A DNA stretch of 64,000 nt from UBA6109 sp035366835 (GCA_035366835.1 DAOSIS010000015.1:25117-89116); one strand, 5' to 3'. Positions 8,196-17,014 are shown, numbered from the stretch's first letter. A program made the numbers and translations. Notes: a model not told the origin generated them from the sequence alone.

Positions 8196-10449
8196 GGACG
8201 GGGAAGAGAAGACGACGGTGTCGGTCGGCGGCATGACCTGTGCCGCCTGTGTCCGGCGGGTCGAGACGGCGATCAAGGAGCTCCCGGGCGTGAGGGATGC
8301 GGCCGTCAATCTCGCCACGGCCAGGGCGACCGTCCGGCACGGCGCCGACTGGGCGGGGCTGCCGGAACTGCGCAGGGCCATCGAGGATCAGGGCTACACC
8401 TTCCTCGGCGTCCCGCGCGACGACGAGGCCGATCCGATCACGGCGCTGAGGGAACGCGAGATCCGCGAACTTCGCACGCGCCTCGCCGTCGGCGCCGTCC
8501 TCTCCGTCGTCGTCTTTCTCGGCTCCATGCAGCACTGGTTTCCCCTTCTGCACGGCCTGCCGCGCGGGATCGTCCTCTACGCGATGTTCGTCCTGACCTT
8601 CCCCGTCGTCTTCTGGGTGGGCGATCGCTTCATCGTCGGGGCGCTCAAGGCCGCACGGCAGCATACGACCGACATGAACACCCTCGTGGCGGTGGGAGCG
8701 CTGTCCGCTTATCTGTATTCGGCGGCCGCCACGTTTTTCCCCTCCTTCTTCTCCGCGGCCGGCGTCGCGCCGCACGTCTATTACGACGGCGCAGCAATCA
8801 TCGTGACGCTGATCGTTCTCGGCAGGCTTCTGGAAGCGAAGGCGAAGGGAAGGACGTCGCTGGCGATCCGCAAGCTGCTGGATCTGACGCCGAAGACGGC
8901 CCGCGTCATGCGGGACGGCGTCGAGACGGAACTCCCCATCGAGGGCGTGCTCACGGAGGACCTGGTGGTCGTCCGGCCGGGCGAGCGCATTCCGACCGAT
9001 GGCGTCGTGGTCGCCGGCGCTTCCAACGTCGACGAGTCCATGCTGACGGGCGAGAGCATGCCGGTGCCGAAAGAGCAAGGGGCGCAGGTCTTCGCGGCGA
9101 CGATCAATCTGAACGGGACGGTCACCTTCCGCGCCACCCGCGTCGGGACGGAAACGGCCCTGGCGCAGATCGTGCGGATGGTCTCGGATGCCCAGGGATC
9201 GAAGGCGCCGATCCAGCGCATCGCCGACCGCGTCGCGTCCGTTTTCGTGCCCGCGGTCTTCGCGATCGGGGCGGTCACCTTCGCCGTCTGGTATTTCGCC
9301 CTTCCGGAGCCGTCCTTCAGCCGGGCCCTCCTGAATTTCGTCTCCGTCCTCGTCATCGCGTGCCCCTGCGCCCTCGGCCTTGCGACGCCGACGGCGGTCA
9401 TGGTCGGCACGGGGCTCGGCGCCGATCACGGCATCCTGATCCGCGACGCGGAGAGCCTCGAGAACGCCTACAAGCTCACCACGGTGGTGTTCGACAAGAC
9501 GGGGACGCTGACGAGGGGGAAGCCGGAGGTCACGGACGTCGTGCCCGTCCCGGGCGTCTCGGATCGGGAACTCCTGCAGACCGCGCTGTGCATCGAGAGC
9601 GCTTCGGAGCATCCCCTGGCGCGGGCCGTCATGGCGCGGGCCGCGAAGGAGGGCCTGGCGCCTGAACCGACGGAGGGGTTTGAGGCCCTTTCCGGGTTCG
9701 GTGCGAGGGCGCGCATCGGCGGGAAGGACTGCATGCTGGGGAACCGGCCGCTGATGGAGAGGAAGGAGGTGGCGTTCGACGAACTGGCAGCCGCCTGCGA
9801 ACGCCTGAGCGGGGAGGGGAAGACCTGCGTCTTCGTGGCGCTGGAGAAGAGGGCGCTCGGCGTGATCGGCATCGCCGACACGCCCAGGGAATCGGCGGCC
9901 GCGGCGGTCGCGGCCCTCAGGGAGATGGGGCTGCAGGTCGCCATGATCACGGGGGACACGGCGGGAACGGGGAGGGCGGTGGCGGGGGCCGTCGGAATCG
10001 ACCGCGTCCTGGCCGAGGTGCTTCCCGCGGGCAAGGCGGACGAAATCCGCCGTCTGCGCGAGAAGGGGGAGGTGGTCGCCATGGTGGGCGACGGCATCAA
10101 CGATGCGCCGGCGCTGGCGGCGGCGGACATCGGGATCGCCGTCGGCGCCGGTACGGACATCGCCATCGAGGCCAGCGACATCACCCTGATGCGGGACGAC
10201 CTCCGGACCGTACCGCACGCGATTCTTCTGTCGGCGGAAACGATGAAAGTGATCCGCCAGAACCTGTTCTGGGCGTTCGTCTACAACGTCGTCGGCATTC
10301 CCATCGCCGCCGGCGTCCTGTACCCCTTTTTCGGGATCCTCCTCAATCCGGAGTTTGCCGCTGCCGCGATGGCCATGAGTTCCGTCTCCGTCGTGAGCAA
10401 CTCGCTGCGCCTGCGCAGGGTCTGGAAGAGGAAGATGGGCCGGGCCTGA
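8182..10449 (+). CDS. copA: Copper-translocating P1B-type ATPase
   Basis: This 755-residue P1B ATPase has one N-terminal HMA domain (GMTCAAC, about 18-24), about eight membrane helices, the actuator motif TGES, the transmembrane metal motif CPC (about 394-396, in IACPCALGLATPTA), the phosphorylation motif DKTGT (about 438), SEHPLA (about 475) and GDGINDAPAL (about 636). CPC with these features indicates Cu(I)/Ag(I) export. I place the start at ATG 8182, overlapping copZ; longer reading upstream would be in the shadow of copZ. No copper regulator lies nearby. Confidence 0.95.
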   Translation: MKSAEDGEEKTTVSVGGMTCAACVRRVETAIKELPGVRDAAVNLATARATVRHGADWAGLPELRRAIEDQGYTFLGVPRDDEADPITALREREIRELRTRLAVGAVLSVVVFLGSMQHWFPLLHGLPRGIVLYAMFVLTFPVVFWVGDRFIVGALKAARQHTTDMNTLVAVGALSAYLYSAAATFFPSFFSAAGVAPHVYYDGAAIIVTLIVLGRLLEAKAKGRTSLAIRKLLDLTPKTARVMRDGVETELPIEGVLTEDLVVVRPGERIPTDGVVVAGASNVDESMLTGESMPVPKEQGAQVFAATINLNGTVTFRATRVGTETALAQIVRMVSDAQGSKAPIQRIADRVASVFVPAVFAIGAVTFAVWYFALPEPSFSRALLNFVSVLVIACPCALGLATPTAVMVGTGLGADHGILIRDAESLENAYKLTTVVFDKTGTLTRGKPEVTDVVPVPGVSDRELLQTALCIESASEHPLARAVMARAAKEGLAPEPTEGFEALSGFGARARIGGKDCMLGNRPLMERKEVAFDELAAACERLSGEGKTCVFVALEKRALGVIGIADTPRESAAAAVAALREMGLQVAMITGDTAGTGRAVAGAVGIDRVLAEVLPAGKADEIRRLREKGEVVAMVGDGINDAPALAAADIGIAVGAGTDIAIEASDITLMRDDLRTVPHAILLSAETMKVIRQNLFWAFVYNVVGIPIAAGVLYPFFGILLNPEFAAAAMAMSSVSVVSNSLRLRRVWKRKMGRA

Positions 10450-10455
10450 ACCGAA

Positions 10456-10567
10456 GTTGCAGACTGTTGAAAAACGCCCGTCTGCCGCGTTTCCCCCATC
10501 CTTCGCCATTCGACGTACGTCTTGCGTACGCCTCACGGCTCAGGATTTCGGAGCCTGCATTCTGTCA
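10456..10567. repeat. Imperfect palindromic (REP-like) intergenic repeat
   Basis: The gap after copA begins CAGACTGTTGAAAAACGCCC and passes through a GC-rich arm, a central inverted segment (GTACGTCTTGCGTACGCC) and a tail ending TCATTTTTCC. From memory this layout resembles a short mobile palindromic element common in deltaproteobacterial genomes. Only one copy was recognised in this window. Its right end contains the stop codon of the rubredoxin gene at 10565-10567. Confidence 0.5.
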
Positions 10568-11257
10568 TTTTTCCGGTTCGAACTTGCCCTTCTCCGCCCC
10601 GCACACCGGGCATATCCAGCCGTCGGGGAGCCTTTCGAAGGGTGTCCCGGGCGAAATGCCCGCATCGGGGTCTCCCTTTTCCGGGTCGTAGACGTAGCCG
10701 CAGACCGTGCAGACGGACCGCTTCGCCTTCACGGGCGGTGCGTCCTTCGGTTCGTCCTTGATGAAGGTCGGGGCGTTCTTCGGCGACTTGCCGCCCTTGA
10801 CCTCGTGATAGAAGGCGTAGGTCATCGGCTCCGCTTCGCTCAACACCCCGCAGTCGGCGACCTTGCCGATGAAGACGGTGTGCGTTGCGCAGTCCGTCTC
10901 GCCGATCACTTCCGCCTCGACATAGGCCACGGAAAAATCGGTCACGATCGGGGCGCCCGTCACACCGGTCCGGTAGCCGATGTCGGCGAACTTGTCGATG
11001 TCCCGGCCTCCCTTGAAACCGAAGCGGCCGATGAAGGTCATGGGCGTATCCTTCGACAGGACCGACACCGAGAACACACGACTATCCCGCACGTAGTCGT
11101 GGGTGAGGTTCTGCTTGTTGAGGCTGATGGCGATCGTAGCGGGGTCCGACGAAACCTGGAAGACGCTGTTCGCGATCTGGCCGTTGAGACGCTCTCCGCT
11201 GCGGGAACTGACGATGTAGAGGCCGTAGCTGAGCTTGCGGAATGCCCTGGTGTTCAT
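10565..11257 (-). CDS. High-molecular-weight rubredoxin (flavoprotein-rubredoxin fusion)
   Basis: This 230-residue protein has an N-terminal flavin-reductase/FMN-binding split-barrel (about 1-160, RKLSYGLYIVSSRSGERLNG) and a C-terminal rubredoxin domain (about 182-230) with both knuckles, CTVCGYVYDP and WICPVCGAEKGKFEP. This fusion is known as Hrb in acetogens and other anaerobes, where it takes electrons from NAD(P)H and passes them to flavodiiron oxygen or NO reductases. No flavodiiron protein is in the window. The last residues fall inside a palindromic repeat. Confidence 0.9.
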   Translation of the reverse strand: MNTRAFRKLSYGLYIVSSRSGERLNGQIANSVFQVSSDPATIAISLNKQNLTHDYVRDSRVFSVSVLSKDTPMTFIGRFGFKGGRDIDKFADIGYRTGVTGAPIVTDFSVAYVEAEVIGETDCATHTVFIGKVADCGVLSEAEPMTYAFYHEVKGGKSPKNAPTFIKDEPKDAPPVKAKRSVCTVCGYVYDPEKGDPDAGISPGTPFERLPDGWICPVCGAEKGKFEPEK

Positions 11258-11281
11258 GGAATTCTCCTTTGCATGGACTTC

Positions 11282-12022
11282 TTATTTCACCTCCGGGGTC
11301 GCATCGGGGTCGAACGGGTTCGTCCGCATGGCGAACGAGAACAGGTACGGGAAATGGTCGTGGAGATGCTGCATGTAGTCCAGCCACGCGGAAACCAGCT
11401 GCCCGTAGACCCGCTGCATGTCTGTTTCGACGTGCCGGCAGTCCGTTGCCGTCAACGCCGCCAGGTCGGTCCGCGCGGCAAGCTCCTCGGTCAGGTGAAA
11501 GACGGCGATGAGGCAGTTCGTGAAGGAGTCGTGTTCCAGAAGGCTCGGATTTTCCAGGAGGCGGAGAAGAAACTCCCTGTGCCTGACGAGGAGATCCTTC
11601 AGGGCGCGGAGGTCCGCGCCGCAGACGGCCATGTCGCCGCGGTGCTCTTTGAGCTTCCGGCTCGTTCCCGCAAACTCCTTTGCCGTCCAGGATGTCTTGA
11701 CGAGGAGGTGCTTCGTGATTTGCGCGGCGCTCCGGTCGAAGCCCGACAGGACCCTCAGCAGATCGAGCCCCACTTCGCTGAAGAAGGAGCCGATCACCAT
11801 GTTGAGCTTTTCCAGGAGGCTGCGCTTCTCTCGCAGGCTCAGCAATTCGTGCAGGATGAGCGTCACCAGGAGGACCTCGATGAAGACGAAGGCGACGTCT
11901 TCCAAAAGGAAGATGAAGATGTGGTGGGCGTCACGGAAGATGAGCCAATGGATGTAGTAGACGAGCGCCGAGAGGGCGATCAGCGATGCCCCCAGCAGGA
12001 AGGGCCATCGGAATCGTTTCAC
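11282..12022 (-). CDS. Membrane protein of unknown function with two N-terminal helices
   Basis: This 246-residue protein starts at GTG 12022, overlapping the yggS stop as GTGA. It has two hydrophobic segments near the N-terminus (about 7-25, WPFLLGASLIALSALVYYI, and about 33-60, IFIFLLEDVAFVFIEVLLVT), then a long helical cytoplasmic region rich in Leu, Glu and Arg with no recognised motif. I do not recognise the family. Similar uncharacterised proteins with a two-helix anchor are common in sensory contexts. Coupling to yggS suggests co-expression only. Confidence 0.65.
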   Translation of the reverse strand: MKRFRWPFLLGASLIALSALVYYIHWLIFRDAHHIFIFLLEDVAFVFIEVLLVTLILHELLSLREKRSLLEKLNMVIGSFFSEVGLDLLRVLSGFDRSAAQITKHLLVKTSWTAKEFAGTSRKLKEHRGDMAVCGADLRALKDLLVRHREFLLRLLENPSLLEHDSFTNCLIAVFHLTEELAARTDLAALTATDCRHVETDMQRVYGQLVSAWLDYMQHLHDHFPYLFSFAMRTNPFDPDATPEVK

Positions 12023-12729
12023 GGGGATCCTTTCCGGACCGGCCGCTCGCCGAAGATCGCCCGGCCGATCCGTACGATCGTGGAGCCTTCTTCGACGGCG
12101 ACTTCGAAGTCCTGGGTCATGCCCATGGACAGCTCGCGCATCGAAACCCCGGCGATGCGCTCTTCCGCGATCCGGTCCCGGAGTTCGCGGAGCGACCGGA
12201 AAAAGGGGCGGGCCTCTTCGGGATCGTCGAACCACGGCGGCATGGTCATGAGTCCGCGAACGGAAAGATTCGGCAGGGCCGCGGCGCTCCGCACGAGTTC
12301 CATGGCGCGCGCCGGGGGAATGCCGCTCTTCGTGTCCTCGCCCCCCGTATTGACCTCCACGAGGACGGGTGTGACCGTTCCGGCAAGGGCGGAACGCCGG
12401 CTCAGTTCCTGCGCCAGTTCCATCCGGTCGACGGAGTGGATCAGGTCGAAGAGCCGGACGGCGTACTTGGCCTTGTTCGTCTGGAGGTGGCCGATCATGT
12501 GCCATTCTACGGTCTTCCCGAGTTTCTCGATCTTCCGCTTCCCCTCCTGGACGTAGTTTTCGCCGATGATGTCCACGCCGGCGGCGATCGCCTCCGCCAC
12601 CCGTTCGTCGTCCACCGTCTTGGTCACGGCCATCAGGCGCACGTCGGAGGGGCGACGCCCCCCGCGCAGCGCCGCATCGGCCATGCGCTCGCGTATCCGC
12701 AGGATGTTGGAAAGGACCGCTGAGTCCAT
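12019..12729 (-). CDS. yggS: YggS family PLP homeostasis protein
   Basis: This 236-residue protein shows the PLP-binding lysine context LMAVTKTV, followed by GENYVQE, WHMIGHLQTNKAKY, VEVNTGGEDTKSG, GLMTMPP and the C-terminal SMGMTQDFEVAVEEGSTIVR. These are the conserved blocks of the YggS/PROSC family, single-domain fold-III PLP proteins that buffer pyridoxal phosphate and have no known catalysis. It is followed in the same orientation by the membrane-protein gene and preceded by maf with a 4-base gap. Confidence 0.95.
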   Translation of the reverse strand: MDSAVLSNILRIRERMADAALRGGRRPSDVRLMAVTKTVDDERVAEAIAAGVDIIGENYVQEGKRKIEKLGKTVEWHMIGHLQTNKAKYAVRLFDLIHSVDRMELAQELSRRSALAGTVTPVLVEVNTGGEDTKSGIPPARAMELVRSAAALPNLSVRGLMTMPPWFDDPEEARPFFRSLRELRDRIAEERIAGVSMRELSMGMTQDFEVAVEEGSTIVRIGRAIFGERPVRKGSP

Positions 12730-12733
12730 GCTG

Positions 12734-13330
12734 CTAACCGGCGAAAGAGAGGATCCTGAGTTTCTTCAGAACGTCGACGACTTCACACAGCGGAAGGCCC
12801 ATGACGTTCGTGTAGGAGCCGCGGATTTCCTTGATGAAGAAGGCGCCGAGCCCCTGAACGGCGTATGCGCCCGCCTTGTCGTACGGTTCGTCGGTCGCGG
12901 CGTACCAGGCGGCCTCGTCGTCGCCGATGGTCCGGAACGTCACGGCCGATTCCACGGCCTCGCTCACCGTCGCGGCGCGCTCCGCCGAGGTCATGCTGAA
13001 ACCGGTGAAGACGCGGTGTTCCCGCCCGCTCAACTTCCGCATCATGGCGATTGCCTCCGCGGGCGACGAGGGCTTCCCGAGGATCTCGCCGTCGATGACG
13101 ACGATCGTATCGGCGCCCAGGACCCAGGCATCGGGCCGACGCAGGGAAACGGCGCCGGCCTTCGCTTCGGCCAGCCGCAGGACGTGATCCCGGGGGGATT
13201 CGCCTTCGCGAAAACTCTCATCGACGCCGCTCGGGAGGATTTCAAAGCGCAGGCCCATCTGCTGCAGCAGTTCGATGCGGCGAGGCGAGGCCGAGGCCAG
13301 GATGACCCGCCCCGTCGTCTGTAAACCCAT
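12734..13330 (-). CDS. maf: Maf family nucleoside triphosphate pyrophosphatase
   Basis: This 198-residue protein has SASPRRIELLQQMG, the LGADTIVV motif, LSGREHRV, DKAGAYAVQG and GSYTNVMGLP, which identify the Maf/YhdE dTTP/UTP pyrophosphatase subfamily. It probably hydrolyses non-canonical or excess pyrimidine triphosphates. It is the first gene of a minus-strand run with yggS and the membrane protein. The start follows a 150-base divergent gap shared with the selenoprotein gene. Confidence 0.93.
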   Translation of the reverse strand: MGLQTTGRVILASASPRRIELLQQMGLRFEILPSGVDESFREGESPRDHVLRLAEAKAGAVSLRRPDAWVLGADTIVVIDGEILGKPSSPAEAIAMMRKLSGREHRVFTGFSMTSAERAATVSEAVESAVTFRTIGDDEAAWYAATDEPYDKAGAYAVQGLGAFFIKEIRGSYTNVMGLPLCEVVDVLKKLRILSFAG

Positions 13331-13480
13331 GGTTGTTCTGTCTCTCCGTACTTCGTCTCGATACCTCCGTCCTTATAGAGGATTGAGGCGGGCGAGTCAA
13401 GGCGGACCCGTCCGGGGAAGGGGCTGGATTTTCGGACGGATCCGGTTTATAAGGACCCTGCCGATCGGGAGGGAAAGGAA

Positions 13481-13792
13481 ATGGCGCAACGTACGGGTTG
13501 GCTGCTGACATCGATCGCGGTGGTGGCTCTGCTGCTGGCGGGGCTCTTCGCCGCCGCGGATGCCGCCGAGAAGCGGGTTCGGGTCGTCGTTCCCGGCTGC
13601 AGTTCCTGAGGGACCGCGGCGAGGGTCCGTGCGGCCCTCCAATCCGCAGACGGGGTCGTCCGCTGGGAGACCGTGAAGGCGAACACCCTGGTCATCACGT
13701 TCGACGACGCAAGGACGTCGGTGGAACGTATCGTTGAATCCCTGAAGGCGGGCAAACTGACCGTGCAGGGGAAACCCGAGATCCTCAAATAG
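13481..13792 (+). CDS. Probable selenoprotein: exported MerP/HMA-like domain with CxxU motif
   Basis: Reading from ATG 13481 (GGGAAAGGAA ribosome site) gives a hydrophobic leader (about 7-28), then VRVVVPGCSS, an in-frame TGA at 13607-13609, and an uninterrupted continuation to TAG 13790-13792. With the TGA read as selenocysteine the product is 103 residues, with Cys40-Ser-Ser-Sec43 where MerP/HMA proteins have CxxC. The part after the TGA (RVRAALQSADGVV, then TLVITFDDARTSVERIVESL) aligns by eye with the second half of a MerP-type HMA domain, so it is clearly coding. A SECIS-like hairpin follows the TGA. It is probably a periplasmic or membrane-anchored metal or redox protein. The alternative is a pseudogene with one nonsense mutation. 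Confidence 0.75.
13621..13639 (+). promoter_or_regulatory. Putative bacterial SECIS element
   Basis: The RNA GAGGGUCCGUGCGGCCCUC folds into five base pairs, a single bulged U (13626), two more pairs and a GUGC loop starting 19 bases after the UGA. A bulged U below a short upper stem and a loop opening with GU are the features SelB reads in known bacterial SECIS elements, and the spacing fits. A competing pairing GGACC(13611-13615)/GGUCC(13624-13628) exists. Confidence 0.65.
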
Positions 13793-13813
13793 AAGAATCG
13801 GAGGGCGCAGGCG

Positions 13814-14884
13814 CTACAGCAGTTCCTTCCAGCCACGTCGCTCGATTTCCACGACCGCCTTCTTCACGTCCTGGGAGGCGCCTCTCCGGCAGATGAGGAG
13901 GGCGTCTTCCGTTTCCACGACGATCAGGTCCTTCACGCCGACGAGGGCGACGAGCTTTTTCGCGCCGTGGACCAGCACGTTCGCGGCATCGACCTCGACG
14001 AGACGGCAGGAGGCGGCGTTTCCGCAGGCGTCCTTTTCCGAGATCTCCCACAGGGCATCCCAACTGCCCACATCCGACCAGCCGAAGTCGCCGCGCAGGA
14101 CGAGCACGTTGCCGGCCTTTTCCATCACGCCGTAGTCGATGGAGACGGCGGGAAGCTGCTCGTAGATCCTGCGGAATTCCTCTCTTGAAGGGGCGGAGGC
14201 CGGGAGTGCCGCGATCCTCCCGAGGCCGTCGTTCAGATCCGGCATCCAGCGTCCGATGGCCCGCAGGATGCTCCCCGCACGCCAGACGAACATGCCGCTG
14301 TTCCACAGGAATCCGCCCCGGGCGAGGAATTCGCAGGCCGTCGCGCGGTCCGGCTTTTCACGGATCGAGGCCACGCGGAACACCTCCTCCCCGCGGGCGT
14401 CGAAGGCCTTCTCGCCGCACTCCAGGTATCCGTAGCCGGTTTCCGGGCCGGTGGGCTGGATGCCGATCGTGACCAGGACGTCTCCCGTGGCAGCCGCATC
14501 CGCCGCCGCAGCCAGCACGCTGCGGAATCGTTCCGCGTCGAGGATGATCTGGTCGGAAGGCAGAACGAGCATCACCTCTCCGGGATCCCGCCGGGCGATC
14601 TCCATGGCGGCCCAGCCGATGCAGGGGGCCGTGTTCCGCCCCGCCGGTTCGATGAGGATGTTCTCGCGCGGCAATTCCGGGAGCTGGCGGATCAGCGCCC
14701 CGGCGTGGCTCTCGCCGGTCACGATCAGGATCTTCTCGGGCGGGACCAGGGGAAGCACCCGGGCGACCGTTTCCTGGACGATGGTCCTGCCGCCGAAGAG
14801 GTCCAAGAGGTGCTTGGGAAGTTTCTCCCGGCTCTTCGGCCAGAAGCGGCTTCCTCTCCCCCCTGCCATGATGACCGCGTGCAT
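13814..14884 (-). CDS. manC: Mannose-1-phosphate guanylyltransferase
   Basis: This 356-residue protein starts MHAVIMAGGRGSRFWPKSRE, the nucleotidyltransferase signature, followed by EPAGRNTAPCIGWAA, LPSDQII, ETGYGYLECGE, REKPD, GFLWNSGMFVW, SIDYGVMEKA and GWSDVGSWDAL. It makes GDP-mannose from mannose-1-phosphate and GTP. It ends after the nucleotidyltransferase domain and lacks the C-terminal isomerase cupin, which occurs separately at 1069-1413. The ATG at 14884 follows AAAGGAAAAG; an upstream in-frame extension is not protein-like. It converges with the selenoprotein gene, 21 bases apart. Confidence 0.93.
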   Translation of the reverse strand: MHAVIMAGGRGSRFWPKSREKLPKHLLDLFGGRTIVQETVARVLPLVPPEKILIVTGESHAGALIRQLPELPRENILIEPAGRNTAPCIGWAAMEIARRDPGEVMLVLPSDQIILDAERFRSVLAAAADAAATGDVLVTIGIQPTGPETGYGYLECGEKAFDARGEEVFRVASIREKPDRATACEFLARGGFLWNSGMFVWRAGSILRAIGRWMPDLNDGLGRIAALPASAPSREEFRRIYEQLPAVSIDYGVMEKAGNVLVLRGDFGWSDVGSWDALWEISEKDACGNAASCRLVEVDAANVLVHGAKKLVALVGVKDLIVVETEDALLICRRGASQDVKKAVVEIERRGWKELL

Positions 14885-15172
14885 GGGTCTTTTCCTTTCG
14901 CTGTCCGGATCGCGGGAACGGCGCCTGCGGCACCCGTCCGCGGAGGGCCTGGAGGCCGCAGGTGCTTCCTTATACAACGATCCGCCTTGCTTTTGAAGGG
15001 CCGAATCGATATGTTGGCGCCAGCGCAGAAAGCGCATTGATGACACCTGTCCCGGGTCGCCGGGATATTTTTCGACCCTGCAAACTCTCGCCGCGGAGGC
15101 AAGAGGCCCCGAAAAATCTCCAAGGCGCCCCTGCGACGGACATCATCAACAGCGGAAGAAGAGGCTGATGAC
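14885..15172. other. Divergent intergenic region, 288 bp
   Basis: The region separates the guanylyltransferase (minus) from the methyltransferase (plus). Reading all frames gives only short, low-complexity peptides. No clear hairpin or promoter consensus was found. Confidence 0.4.
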
Positions 15173-16357
15173 ATGCCCGATTACCCTGTTTTGAAATTGA
15201 AGGCCGGACGCGATGTCCCGCTGCGGCGCGGCCATCCCTGGGTCTTCTCGGGCGCCGTTTCGCGCGTGGAGGGGAATCCGGCCCCCGGAGACGTCGTGAC
15301 GGCCGCCTCTTCCGACGGCGTTGCGTTGGCGATCGGATTTTACCAGCCTTCGTCGGATATCGTCTTCCGGCGCCTGTCCTGGGACACCCGTGCGACCGTC
15401 GATGGGGACTTCTGGCGAAGAAGACTCCGGGACGCGATGTCGTTGCGACGGCGTGTCGTGCCGCCGGACACGACGGCCTACCGCCTGGTCAATGCGGAAG
15501 GGGACGGCATGCCTGGCCTCGTGGCCGATCTCTACGGCGATGTCCTGGCGGTCTCCATCGGGACGGCGGGCATGGACCGCCGCCGCGAAGAACTCGCCGG
15601 GATCTTTCGGACGGAACTGTGCACGAGGTGGATCTGCGAGCGGAGCGAAGGGCGCTCCCGCCGGCGCGAGGGGTTGTCCGACCGGGTCGGACTGCTGCAG
15701 GGAGAGGAACTGCCGGCCCTGGTGCCGATCCGCGAGGAAGGAAGGAAATACCTCGTCGATGTCGCTTCGGGACAGAAGACCGGTTTCTTTCTGGATCAGC
15801 GCGTCAACCGCGGGATCGTCGCCGAGATCAGCGCCGGCATGTCGGTCCTGAACGCCTTTTCCTACACCGGCGGATTCTCCGTCGCCTGTGCCTGCGCGGG
15901 CGCGGCCCGTGTGGTCTCCGTGGAGGTTTCTGCGGCCGCCAACGCCATTGCCGGGCGCAACCTTGCCGCCAATGGAATCCCCCTCGACCGGCACCCGATC
16001 GTGGAGGCGGACGTCTTCAACTATCTCAGGGAGACGGAGGAGAGGTTCGACGTGATCGTCCTCGACCCGCCCGCCTTTGCGAAGTCGAGCCGGGACGTGC
16101 CGTCGGCCGCAAGGGGCTACAAGGAGGTCCATCTCCAGGCGCTGAAAAGGCTGAAAAGCGGGGGGATCCTGGCCACGTTTTCCTGCTCCAACCCCGTCGA
16201 CGAAGAGCTGTTCAGGAAGATCGTCCTCGGGGCGCTTCGCGACGGGGGGCGGTCCGCCGCAATCCTCCGCTCGCTGGGCCCCTCGCCCGATCACCCCACG
16301 GACCCGGGCCATCCGGAGGGCCGTTATCTGAAGGGGCTGCTGCTGTTCGTGGCCTGA
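15173..16357 (+). CDS. RlmI-like class I SAM-dependent rRNA methyltransferase
   Basis: This 394-residue protein has an N-terminal PUA domain (about 1-85, LKLKAGRDVPLRRGHPWVFS), a central domain with YRLVNAEGDGMPGLVADLYG, and a Rossmann methyltransferase (about 200-394) with DVASGQKTGFFLDQRVNR, NAFSYTGGFSVACA, the catalytic-site motif DPPAFAKSS and FSCSNPVDEELF. This is the RlmI/YccW family, 5-methylcytosine methyltransferases of 23S rRNA. The exact target base in this organism is inferred. Length is typical. Confidence 0.9.
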   Translation: MPDYPVLKLKAGRDVPLRRGHPWVFSGAVSRVEGNPAPGDVVTAASSDGVALAIGFYQPSSDIVFRRLSWDTRATVDGDFWRRRLRDAMSLRRRVVPPDTTAYRLVNAEGDGMPGLVADLYGDVLAVSIGTAGMDRRREELAGIFRTELCTRWICERSEGRSRRREGLSDRVGLLQGEELPALVPIREEGRKYLVDVASGQKTGFFLDQRVNRGIVAEISAGMSVLNAFSYTGGFSVACACAGAARVVSVEVSAAANAIAGRNLAANGIPLDRHPIVEADVFNYLRETEERFDVIVLDPPAFAKSSRDVPSAARGYKEVHLQALKRLKSGGILATFSCSNPVDEELFRKIVLGALRDGGRSAAILRSLGPSPDHPTDPGHPEGRYLKGLLLFVA

Positions 16358-16398
16358 GCGCGCGCCGCTTCCCGCGGGTCTATGCGGTCATGATTCCT

Positions 16399-16845
16399 TC
16401 ATTTCCCCTGCGGGGCGGAGTCCTGGGTCTCCGGGGCCAGGGCCTCGGAGATGCGTTTGCCGAGCCGTTCGTGGATGAGTTCCGAGGCCAGGTTGTTGCC
16501 GGCCATGCCGACACGGACACCCACGGCGGTCGAGTTCTTCTCGACGTACTCGATCTGAACCACGACGTTTTCATCCTGAACGACCGCCTTCATCGCGCCC
16601 GTAGCGATCTCGCGTTTTTTCTCGAGATCCCCTGCCTTGAGCTCCAGCAGCGTCTTTTCGGCGGCCGGCCAGACGACGTCGAAGGGCGCGTTGTACGTCG
16701 ATCGGAGGTAGCCGTCCGTAAAGATGAAATGGCCCGAACGGACGCCGACGGTCTTGCTGCCCACGGTCAGGGCCGCGTCACATCCGATCAGGAGCACAAG
16801 GGCCGCAAGCGGCGCGAGAACCATTCGCAGTGTCCCTCTCTTCAT
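16399..16845 (-). CDS. DUF3568-like lipoprotein
   Basis: This 148-residue protein has a signal peptide ending in a lipobox (VLLIGC, Cys about 22), so the mature protein should be lipid-anchored in the periplasm or outer membrane. The mature part has YNAPFDVVWPAAEKTL and VVVQIEYVEKNSTAVGVRVG, matching the small DUF3568 family of unknown function. It stands alone between a convergent methyltransferase and the hydrolase operon. Confidence 0.75.
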   Translation of the reverse strand: MKRGTLRMVLAPLAALVLLIGCDAALTVGSKTVGVRSGHFIFTDGYLRSTYNAPFDVVWPAAEKTLLELKAGDLEKKREIATGAMKAVVQDENVVVQIEYVEKNSTAVGVRVGMAGNNLASELIHERLGKRISEALAPETQDSAPQGK

Positions 16846-17014
16846 GGCGTGTCATCCTTTGCTGTGGCGAAGTTTCGTATGCCGGCGCCCCGCACGGCGG
16901 AACGCGGACCCATCGGCGAGCGGAGGCGGAAGGACGTTTTCGACGGACGGTCATAGTAAAATAGGACGCCCTGTCTGTCAATCTTCCCTTTTCGTTCCCC
17001 GCCGCCGGGAGGGA

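Noticed and set aside
13611..13628. Alternative SECIS stem GGACC/GGUCC
   Set aside because: This pairing would place the loop only a few bases from the UGA and lacks a bulged U or GU apex, so the 13621-13639 hairpin was preferred.
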